Both the position numbers and the translations under genes were made by a program. The notes below the pieces were generated by a model that did not search any database, was not told the origin of the DNA, and saw only the letters and a list, made by a program, of their open reading frames with translations. From the NCBI GenBank assembly GCA_019310195.1, contig JAFDET010000028.1, forward strand, positions 1 to 29,572: 29,572 nucleotides of DNA, given 5' to 3'. This DNA is from Deltaproteobacteria bacterium. Its GTDB lineage: Bacteria > Myxococcota_A > UBA9160 > JAFDET01. How positions within the stretch are numbered: the first letter of the stretch is position 1; each line of letters starts with the position of its first letter. This document shows, piece after piece, positions 24,048-29,572 of the stretch.

Positions 24048-24364
24048 GGGCGGAGCGCCGCGTCGGAGCGCGCCACCTCGCGGCCGTCGCCGTCCAGGGT
24101 GTCGGTCTGGACACCCAGGTGGATGGCGCCCCTGTAGGACTTGGGCCCGCCCTCCACGAACGGCACCAGCTTCGTGCTGTCGCGCACCGCCAGGGGCAGC
24201 ACGCCGGTGGCTTGCGGATCCAGGGTGCCCAGGTGCCCGACGCGACGGGTCCCCAGCCAGCGCCGCGCCGCATCCACCACATCGTGGGAGGTCATGCCCG
24301 AAGGCTTGTCCACCACCAGGAAGCCGCTCGGCCCCGGCGTCTCGCGCCGGCTACGCCGCGCCAT
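24032..24364 (-). pseudogene. truB: tRNA pseudouridine(55) synthase TruB, N-terminal part, frame broken
   Basis: TruB isomerises U55 in the T-loop of tRNAs. ATG 24364 lies 11 bp inside the end of rbfA. The 110-residue product has GFLVVDKPSGMTSHDVV and GHLGTLDPQATGVLPL, with the catalytic aspartate D49, then SYRGAIHLGVQTDTLDGDGREVARSDAAL. It then goes out of frame and stops at 24032 (..RPCSAP). In relatives about 25 residues lie between the GEVV-like strand and PPMYSAVK; here only about 7 remain. The simplest reading is a deletion of about 55-61 bp (length 3n+1) in the gene or in the assembly. The flanks are otherwise well conserved, so the damage is recent or artefactual. Confidence 0.8.
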
Positions 24365-24722
24365 CGTCCGTCTCCTCCCCTTCCTGCGCGTCCTCCGGCG
24401 ACAGGTTTCGCAACGCCGCCAGGGTCCGGTCGCCCAGCTCCAACGACGGGTCCCACAAGAAGCGCAGCTCCGGCACCTTCCTGAGCGGCAGCACCCGCGC
24501 CAGCCGCCCGCGCACGAATCCCGCGGCGCTGGACAGGCCGCGCTCGATCTCGTCGCGGTCGCCCACGGTGCTCCAGAAGATGCGCGCATTGGACAGGTCC
24601 GGCGCCACGTCGACCCGGGTCAGCGTCACCAGGCCGATGCGGGGGTCGGTGACCTCCTCGCGCAGGATCCGCGCCACCTCGGCCCGGACCTGCTCGCCGA
24701 TGCGATCCGTGCGCCGGGACAT
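24351..24722 (-). CDS. rbfA: 30S ribosome-binding factor RbfA
   Basis: RbfA binds immature 30S subunits and assists 16S rRNA 5'-end maturation and cold adaptation. The 123-residue protein begins MSRRTDRIGEQVRAEVARILREEVTDPRIGLVTLTRVDVAPDLS, with the typical KH-like fold and ..KVPELRFLWDPSLELGDR near the end, then an acidic tail. ATG 24722 shares one base with the TGA of the upstream ylxP gene (TGATG), and truB begins inside its 3' end. Length is normal. Confidence 0.93.
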   Translation of the reverse strand: MSRRTDRIGEQVRAEVARILREEVTDPRIGLVTLTRVDVAPDLSNARIFWSTVGDRDEIERGLSSAAGFVRGRLARVLPLRKVPELRFLWDPSLELGDRTLAALRNLSPEDAQEGEETDDGAA

Positions 24723-25054
24723 CAGGACTCGACCTCGTCGTCGAGGGCGCCGGCAGGCCCTTCGTGGGGCAACGTCAGCAGCTCTACGTCGGAGCCGGTC
24801 ACCTCGGCCAGGTGCAGCTCCTCGATGTACTCCAACGCGCGTTCCAGGACCTGGCGCACGTGGAGCGCGTCGGAGCCGGCCGCAGCCAGCCCCAGCTGGA
24901 CCCGCTGCCAGGTGCCCTGCCCGCCCACCTCGGCCACGGCCAGGTTGAAGCGATTGCGCACGCGCTGGCTGATGGAGCGCACCACGCCGCGCTTCTCCTT
25001 GAGCGATTGCGAGCCGTGGACGTGGAGATCCACCAGCGCAGCCCCGACGATCAT
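24722..25054 (-). CDS. ylxP: DUF503 family protein YlxP
   Basis: The 110-residue protein starts MIVGAALVDLHVHGSQSLKEKRGVVRSISQRVRNRFNLAVAEVGGQGTWQRVQLGLA, which matches the DUF503/YlxP family throughout. These small proteins are encoded between infB and rbfA in many bacteria and are thought to assist ribosome assembly or function. The molecular role is not settled. An acidic tail (GALDDEVES) follows the domain. ATG 25054 overlaps the infB stop (ATGA). Confidence 0.9.
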   Translation of the reverse strand: MIVGAALVDLHVHGSQSLKEKRGVVRSISQRVRNRFNLAVAEVGGQGTWQRVQLGLAAAGSDALHVRQVLERALEYIEELHLAEVTGSDVELLTLPHEGPAGALDDEVES

Positions 25055-26991
25055 TCGAGGGTGGCCGGCGTCTCCTGCAGCTCGAAGACCTCGATGACGT
25101 CGCCGACCTTGACGTCGTTGTAGCCATCGATCCCGATGCCGCACTCGAATCCGGTCTGCACTTCGCGCGCGTCGTCCTTGAAGCGCCTGAGCGAGCCGAC
25201 CTTGCCCGAGTAGATCTGCACGCCGTCGCGGACCAGGCGCGCCTGGGCATTGCGACGGATCAGTCCCTCCACCACGTAGCTGCCGGCGATGGTGCCGATC
25301 TTCGGGATGGTGAAGGTCTCGCGCACCTCGGCACGACCCAGCTCCTTCTCCTCGATGCGCGGCGGCAGCAGACCCGCCATGGCCGCGCGGATCTCATCGG
25401 TGGCCTCGTAGATCACCCGGTAGAGCCGGATGTCCACGCCCTGGCTCTCCGCCTCCTTGCGCGCCGACGGATCCGGGCGCACGTGGAAGGCCACGATGAT
25501 CGCCTCGCTGGCGCGCGCCAGCATGACGTCGCTCTCCGAGACCGCGCCCACGCCCGAGTGGATCACCTTGACCTTGACCTCATCGGTGGAGAGCTTCTCG
25601 AGGGTCTGGCCCAGGGCCTCGACGGAACCCTGGACGTCGGCCTTGAGGACCACCGCCAGCTCCTTGGGGCCGGTGCCCTCGCCGACCATGGCGAAGAGCT
25701 CCTCCAAGGTGCGGCGCGGGCGCGCCGGCTCGCCTGCCCCGATGCGCCGCTCCGAGACGCGATGGCCGACCACGTCCTTGGCGGCCCGCTCGTTCTCCAC
25801 GCAGTGGAACGGCTGACCGGCTTCGGGGACGCCCGACAGGCCGACGAGCTGGACCGGCATCGACGGCCCGGCTTCCTTGAGCGCCTGGCCCTTGTCGTTG
25901 AGCATGGTGCGCACGCGGCCGGTCTCGGTTCCCACTACCACCACGTCGCCGCGCCGCAGGGTGCCCTGCTGCACCAGAACGGTGGCCACCGGGCCGCGAC
26001 CCCTGTCCAGCTGGGCCTCCAGCACGACCCCGCGTGCGCGGGTGTCGGGGTCCGCCTTCAGCTCCAGGAGTTCGGCCTGCAGCTTCAGCATCTCCAGCAG
26101 CTTGTCGAGCCCGGTCCCCTGCTTGGCAGATGTCTCCACGCAGATGATGTCGCCCCCGAACTCCTCGGGGATCAGGTCGTGCTCCATCAGCCGCTGACGG
26201 GTCTGCTGCGGGTTGGCGCCGGGCAGATCGCACTTGTTGACGGCGACGACGATGGGAACCCCGGCGGCCTTGGCATGTGCGATGGCCTCGACGGTCTGGG
26301 GCATGGCCCCCTCCGTCGCCGCCACCACCAGCACCACGATGTCCGTGGCCTGGGCGCCGCGCGCGCGCATGGTGGTGAAGGCCGCGTGACCCGGCGTATC
26401 GATGAAGGTGAGCCTCTCGTCGCCCACGGTCACCTGATAGGCGCCGATGTGCTGGGTGATGCCGCCGGCCTCGCCCCCCACCACGTCGGTCTTGCGCAGC
26501 GCGTCCAGGATCGAGGTCTTGCCGTGGTCCACGTGACCCATCACGGTGATCACCGGCGGGCGCGGCACCAGGTGCTCCAGGGCGACGGCCTCTTCGGAGA
26601 TGCCCAGGACCTCCTCCTCGCGGAAGCCCACGTCCTGAACCTCGAAGCCGAACTCCTTGGCCACCGTGGCAGCGGTCTCTGCGTCGACGGCCTGGTTGAC
26701 CGACGCCATGGTGCCCAGGGCCATGAGCTTGCCCTGCACGGCCGGCGCCTTCTGACCCAGCTGCCGCGCCAGCTCGCCCACGGTGACCGAGCCTTCGATG
26801 CGGACCACGCGCTTCTCCTGCTTGGGTGCGGCGACCGCTGCGGGCTGCGGCTTTGCCAGCGGGTCCCGGCGCTTGCGGCGCGGCGACTGCATGGCGCGCG
26901 GGTCCACCGACACCGCCCGCCGCACGATGGTGCGCCCGGAGACCTGGCGCGCGATCTGCTCCTGCTCGCGGAGATTCACCACCTCGCGCAC
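25051..26991 (-). CDS. infB: Translation initiation factor IF-2, central and C-terminal part
   Basis: This frame encodes the functional GTPase part of IF-2. After MREVVNLREQEQIARQVSGR it has the second IF2-N domain (VTVGELARQLGQKAPAVQGKLMALG). The G domain follows, with G1 GHVDHGKTS (about 152-160), G3 DTPGHAAF and G4 NKCDLPGA, then the EF-Tu-like domain II and the C-terminal fMet-tRNA-binding region. It would deliver initiator tRNA to the 30S subunit. It is separated from the IF-2 N-terminus by a frame shift caused by the 83-bp duplication; removing one copy fuses the two into about 808 residues. GTG 26991 could serve as an internal start, giving an N-terminally shortened IF-2 like the short isoforms known in E. 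coli. Its stop overlaps ylxP. Confidence 0.93.
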   Translation of the reverse strand: MREVVNLREQEQIARQVSGRTIVRRAVSVDPRAMQSPRRKRRDPLAKPQPAAVAAPKQEKRVVRIEGSVTVGELARQLGQKAPAVQGKLMALGTMASVNQAVDAETAATVAKEFGFEVQDVGFREEEVLGISEEAVALEHLVPRPPVITVMGHVDHGKTSILDALRKTDVVGGEAGGITQHIGAYQVTVGDERLTFIDTPGHAAFTTMRARGAQATDIVVLVVAATEGAMPQTVEAIAHAKAAGVPIVVAVNKCDLPGANPQQTRQRLMEHDLIPEEFGGDIICVETSAKQGTGLDKLLEMLKLQAELLELKADPDTRARGVVLEAQLDRGRGPVATVLVQQGTLRRGDVVVVGTETGRVRTMLNDKGQALKEAGPSMPVQLVGLSGVPEAGQPFHCVENERAAKDVVGHRVSERRIGAGEPARPRRTLEELFAMVGEGTGPKELAVVLKADVQGSVEALGQTLEKLSTDEVKVKVIHSGVGAVSESDVMLARASEAIIVAFHVRPDPSARKEAESQGVDIRLYRVIYEATDEIRAAMAGLLPPRIEEKELGRAEVRETFTIPKIGTIAGSYVVEGLIRRNAQARLVRDGVQIYSGKVGSLRRFKDDAREVQTGFECGIGIDGYNDVKVGDVIEVFELQETPATLE

Positions 26992-27560
26992 GCGCTTGCG
27001 CTGCTTTCCCTTGCCCGGCGGCGCAGGCGCCTCGCGCGGCGCCCCGGGGGCTGCGGGGCCCGCGGGCGCGTCGCGGCCGGGACCCGGAACACCGGCCTCT
27101 TCGGGGCAGGCGCCTCGCGCGGCGCCCCGGGGGCTGCGGGGCCCGCGGGCGCGTCGCGGCCGGGACCCGGAACACCGGCCTCTTCGGGGGCTGCGGGCTC
27201 GGATTCGGCCTCGGGCTCTTCGACTCCATCGGCCTCAGCCGCAATGGGCTCCGGCTCGGCGGCGGGGGCCTCCAGATCTTCGACGCCGGGCTCGGGCGCG
27301 GCCGCCACCGGCTCCGGCGCGGGCGCGGCGCGACGTCGGCGCCGGATGACCTTGCGGCCGCCCTCGACCTCGACGGTCTTCTCCACCACCTCCTGGCCGG
27401 GCCCGCCGCCGAACTTGACGCGCAGGCTGCCGGCGGTCTCCTCGTCCAGGGAGGCCATGGCGTTCTTGAGCTCGACGCCGAAGGCACGCGCCTTCTCGAC
27501 GAACTCGTTGCGGTCGATGCCGAGCTCCTCGGCGAGCTTGTATGCCCGGATCTTCACCAT
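26976..27560 (-). pseudogene. infB: IF-2 N-terminal part, terminated early by frame shift
   Basis: ATG 27560, 4 bp into the infB segment after nusA, starts MVKIRAYKLAEELGIDRNEFVEKARAFGVELKNAMASL, the conserved IF2-N domain. A long Ala/Pro/Glu linker with RKVIRRRRRAAPAPEP follows. The frame then enters the 83-bp tandem duplication; after the second copy it is out of phase with the rest of IF-2. It reads an Arg-rich nonsense tail (RRARRLRRRARESSASACARW) and stops at 26976. Skipping one 83-bp unit gives REAPAPPGKGKQRKRVREVVN, joining the downstream part smoothly. As sequenced, the product is a 194-residue fragment without a G domain. Confidence 0.85.
27023..27189. repeat. 83-bp direct tandem duplication within infB
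   Basis: Bases 27023-27106 are repeated exactly with a period of 83 bp at 27106-27189, covering the Pro/Ala/Gly-rich IF-2 linker. 83 is not a multiple of three (remainder 2). Codon phase upstream (27560, remainder 2) and downstream (26991, remainder 0) agree only when 83 bases are removed, so the duplication alone explains the broken frame. The copies show no differences, indicating a very recent event or an assembly artefact. Confidence 0.9.
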
Positions 27561-27566
27561 GGCTGC

Positions 27567-29003
27567 CTAGGGGGTCTCCTCAGTGGGCGCCGCTTCGGCG
27601 GCTTCGCCGCTCTCCTCGGAAGCCTCGCCGCCATCCTCTGCCGCTGCCGCTGCTGCCGCCGCCTGCTCTGCTTCGCGCTCGGCGACCAGCTCCCGAGCCA
27701 GACGCGCGGCCGCCTCGGCCGCCTGCTGCTCCTCCTCCAGGCGCCTGCGCTCGTCCTCGGCCGCCTTCTCCACCGCCAGCACGGCGGCCTTCGCCTTGAT
27801 GGCCTGGGCGCCCGCCTCGTCGATGCCGGGAAGCTGCGTAAGCAGGTCCGGCGGCACGTCCGCCAGGTCCTCCAGCGACGTGATGCCCTGCTGCAACAGC
27901 ACCTCGGCCTCGGGTTCGCCGCAGCCGTCCACCACCGAGACGGCGCGGGCCAGCCACTCCGCCACCTCGCGCATGGCGGCCTCGCTCTTGATGTCGATGC
28001 GCCAGCCGGTGAGCTGCACGGCCAGACGGACGTTCTGGCCCTTGCGCCCGATCGCAAGCGAGAGCTGGTCGTCGGGGACGATCACGTCCATCGACTTCGC
28101 GCCCTCGTCGATGATCACCTTCGAGACGGCGGCGGGCGAGAGCGCACTGCATACGTAGCGCGCCGGGTCGGGGCTCCAAGGAACGATGTCGATGCGCTCG
28201 CCCCGCAGCTCCTGAACCACCGCCTGCACGCGGCTGCCCTTCATGCCCACGCACGCACCCACCGGGTCCACGTCGCTGTCGCGCGAGGCCACGGCGATCT
28301 TGGAGCGGCCGCCGGGCTCGCGGGCCGCGGCCTGGATGGTGACGATGCCCTCGTACATCTCGGGCACTTCCTGCTCGAAGCACTTGATCAGCAGGTCCTT
28401 GGCCGCGCGGGACAGGATGATCTGGGGCCCCTTGGTGGCCTTGTTGACCTCCAGCACGTAGGCGCGGATCCGGTCGCCCGGCCGGTAGTTCTCCCGCGGC
28501 ACCTGCTCCTTGACCGGCAGCATCGCCTCGGCGCGGCCCAGGTCGACGATGATCGAGCCCTTCTCGAAGCGGCGCACGATGCCGTTGAGCACCTCGCCCT
28601 GGCGGTCCTGGTACTCGTCGTAGACGATGTCTCGCTCGGCATCTCGGACGCGCTGGATGATCACCTGCTTCGCGGTCTGAGCCACGATGCGGCCGAACTC
28701 TGCCGTGTCCAGCTTGACGCCGATCTCGTCGCCCACCTCGGCCTCGGGGTCGAAGGCATGCGCCTGGTCGAGGGTGAGCTGGGTGTCCGGCTCGGTGATG
28801 GCGTCCACCACCATCTTGAACTCGAACAGCTCGATCTCCTCGATCTCGTCGTTGAACTGGGCCTCGATGGCGCGCTCCAGGCCGTACTTGCGGCGAGCGG
28901 CCTGCTTCAACGCCTCTTCGAGGGCGCCGATGATGACCATGCGGTCGATGCCCTTGTCCTTGGCGACCTGGTCGATCTCGCGCTTGAGCCCTTCGAACAT
29001 CAT
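27567..29003 (-). CDS. nusA: Transcription termination/antitermination factor NusA
   Basis: NusA binds RNA polymerase and nascent RNA, affecting pausing, termination and antitermination. The 478-residue protein has the N-terminal polymerase-binding domain (MMFEGLKREIDQVAKDKGIDRMVIIGALEEALKQAARRKYG), then an S1 domain (GEVLNGIVRRFEKGSIIVDLG..). Two KH domains follow (..DPVGACVGMKGSRVQAVVQELRGE, ..SLAIGRKGQNVRLAVQLTGWRIDI). A helix-hairpin-helix region (GITSLEDLADVPPDLLTQLPGIDEAGAQAIKAKA) and a ~60-residue Ala/Glu-rich coiled tail end it. Start is the first of two adjacent ATGs (29003 or 29000), with GGAG upstream. It sits between rimP and infB as in most bacteria. Confidence 0.95.
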   Translation of the reverse strand: MMFEGLKREIDQVAKDKGIDRMVIIGALEEALKQAARRKYGLERAIEAQFNDEIEEIELFEFKMVVDAITEPDTQLTLDQAHAFDPEAEVGDEIGVKLDTAEFGRIVAQTAKQVIIQRVRDAERDIVYDEYQDRQGEVLNGIVRRFEKGSIIVDLGRAEAMLPVKEQVPRENYRPGDRIRAYVLEVNKATKGPQIILSRAAKDLLIKCFEQEVPEMYEGIVTIQAAAREPGGRSKIAVASRDSDVDPVGACVGMKGSRVQAVVQELRGERIDIVPWSPDPARYVCSALSPAAVSKVIIDEGAKSMDVIVPDDQLSLAIGRKGQNVRLAVQLTGWRIDIKSEAAMREVAEWLARAVSVVDGCGEPEAEVLLQQGITSLEDLADVPPDLLTQLPGIDEAGAQAIKAKAAVLAVEKAAEDERRRLEEEQQAAEAAARLARELVAEREAEQAAAAAAAAEDGGEASEESGEAAEAAPTEETP

Positions 29004-29019
29004 GGCTGCGCTCCGCTCC

Positions 29020-29514
29020 CTAGCGTCCGCGTCCGAAGTCGGCGGACGTAATCTCGTAGATGGCATTGGCCTTGGCGACGTCGGCGAACGGGATGGCCAC
29101 CGGGCGGCCGTCCACGTCGAGCCGCGCCTCCCCGCCGTCGAACGCCAGCAGGCGCCCGCGGAAGCGGCGGCGGCCGTCGAGCGGCTGCCGGGTCTCCAGC
29201 TTGACCTCGTGACCCACGGCACCCGCAAAATCCTTCTCGCGGCCCAGGTGCCGGTTCAGCCCCGGGGAGGAGACCTCCAGCTGGTAGCGGCCCGAGATCG
29301 CCTCGCTGGCGTCGAGCGAGGTCTCCACCTCGCGCGACACGCCGACGCACCCGTCCACGGGAACCAGTCCGTCCCCACCCGGTGAATCGATTATGATCCG
29401 CAGCACCTGTGACCCCTGACCTCCGAGCCGCTCCACGTCCACCAGCTCGAACCCGTGCTCGGCGACGATCGGCTCGATCAATTCCCGAAGCTCGTCGGGG
29501 ATGTCCCCGTACAA
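29020..29514 (-). CDS. rimP: Ribosome maturation factor RimP
   Basis: RimP assists 30S assembly and is usually the first gene of the nusA-infB operon. The protein contains LRELIEPIVAEHGFELVDVERLGGQGSQVLRIIID, the VSREVETSLD segment, YQLEVSSPGLNRHLGREKDF and the C-terminal SH3-like domain (GRLLAFDGGEARLDVDGRPVAIPFADVAKANAIYE). I choose TTG 29514 (164 residues) because GAGG lies six bases upstream and this matches the usual N-terminus. The frame is open to 29568, but that extension is encoded by a terminator-like hairpin and its T-tract and is not family-like. The AGGAGG at 29527-29532 lies further off and might support another start. Confidence 0.9.
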   Translation of the reverse strand: MYGDIPDELRELIEPIVAEHGFELVDVERLGGQGSQVLRIIIDSPGGDGLVPVDGCVGVSREVETSLDASEAISGRYQLEVSSPGLNRHLGREKDFAGAVGHEVKLETRQPLDGRRRFRGRLLAFDGGEARLDVDGRPVAIPFADVAKANAIYEITSADFGRGR

Positions 29515-29544
29515 CGCCTGCCTCGAACCTCCTGTCCCAGAAAC

Positions 29545-29571
29545 AAAAAAAGTGGACATGTCGTCCACTTT
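29545..29571 (-). terminator. Rho-independent terminator/attenuator upstream of rimP
   Basis: On the minus strand AAAGTGGAC and GTCCACTTT form a perfect 9-bp stem with a five-base loop (29549-29571). It is followed by TTTTGTTT. This is the clearest intrinsic terminator in the window. It either ends the gene just outside the window or lies in the leader of the rimP operon as an attenuator; its 3' edge is only about 30 bases before the rimP start. Confidence 0.8.
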
Positions 29572-29572
29572 C

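Noticed and set aside
25483..27570. Long plus-strand open frame opposite infB (about 695 codons)
   Set aside because: It mirrors a GC-rich gene on the other strand, has His/Gly/Leu/Asp composition typical of antisense frames and shows no domain. Similar long shadows at 14087-16174, 9997-8641 and 26826-29051 were dropped for the same reason.

Overview
This is a GC-rich bacterial chromosomal window, with strong G/C bias at third codon positions and many GTG/TTG starts. Gene content and order suggest the old class Deltaproteobacteria (Myxococcota/Desulfobacterota-like). The main evidence is the run rimP-nusA-infB-ylxP-rbfA-truB-rpsO-pnp-dut and a PilZ-PilZ-DUF4388 protein. This placement is an inference from gene families; no rRNA or marker-tree evidence is available here.

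Layout. (1) 1-336: the 3' end of a tyrosine recombinase gene runs antisense into a tRNA-Gly(GCC) gene, the usual geometry of an element integrated at a tRNA 3' end. (2) 425-1703 (+): a small lipoprotein and a class I methyltransferase. (3) 4344-1765 (-): a lytic transglycosylase, pgsA and a nucleotide-sugar dehydrogenase, overlapping or coupled and all envelope-related. (4) 4421-7872 (+): nadB, then a large exported TPR protein with Asp-rich calcium-binding-like repeats. (5) 9900-7903 (-): a PilZ-PilZ-DUF4388 protein and a frame-damaged SDR oxidoreductase. (6) 10717-10004 (-): a class I amidotransferase-type gamma-glutamyl hydrolase (PuuD-like). (7) 10718-10885: a 168-bp imperfect palindrome with perfect 23-bp terminal inverted repeats that fills the whole intergenic space. 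(8) 29514-10882 (-): one nearly gapless string rimP, nusA, infB, ylxP, rbfA, truB, rpsO, pnp, dut, cdsA, purB, purS, an exported metallophosphatase, purQ, purL, purF and a PuuA-like glutamine-synthetase homologue. Most junctions are 4-bp stop/start overlaps, so translational coupling is likely along much of it. A hairpin with a T-tract lies just before rimP.

How the genes work together. The long string joins translation and RNA factors (RimP, NusA, IF-2, YlxP, RbfA, TruB, S15, PNPase), nucleotide hygiene (Dut), phospholipid precursor synthesis (CdsA) and purine synthesis (PurB, PurSQL, PurF). It ends with a polyamine/glutamate ligase whose likely partner hydrolase lies just beyond the palindromic repeat. 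CdsA (CDP-diacylglycerol) and PgsA (phosphatidylglycerophosphate) are consecutive steps encoded at two loci in this window.

Most unusual. Three genes carry mid-sized, frame-breaking indels. infB has an exact 83-bp tandem duplication, and deleting one copy restores one continuous IF-2. truB lacks about 20 codons and shifts frame between its two halves. The SDR shifts frame and appears to lack about 17 codons near its C-terminus. These are either real mutations or assembly errors; IF-2 is normally essential, so read-level checking is important. The other notable items are the 168-bp palindromic element and the exported phosphatase inserted between purS and purQ.
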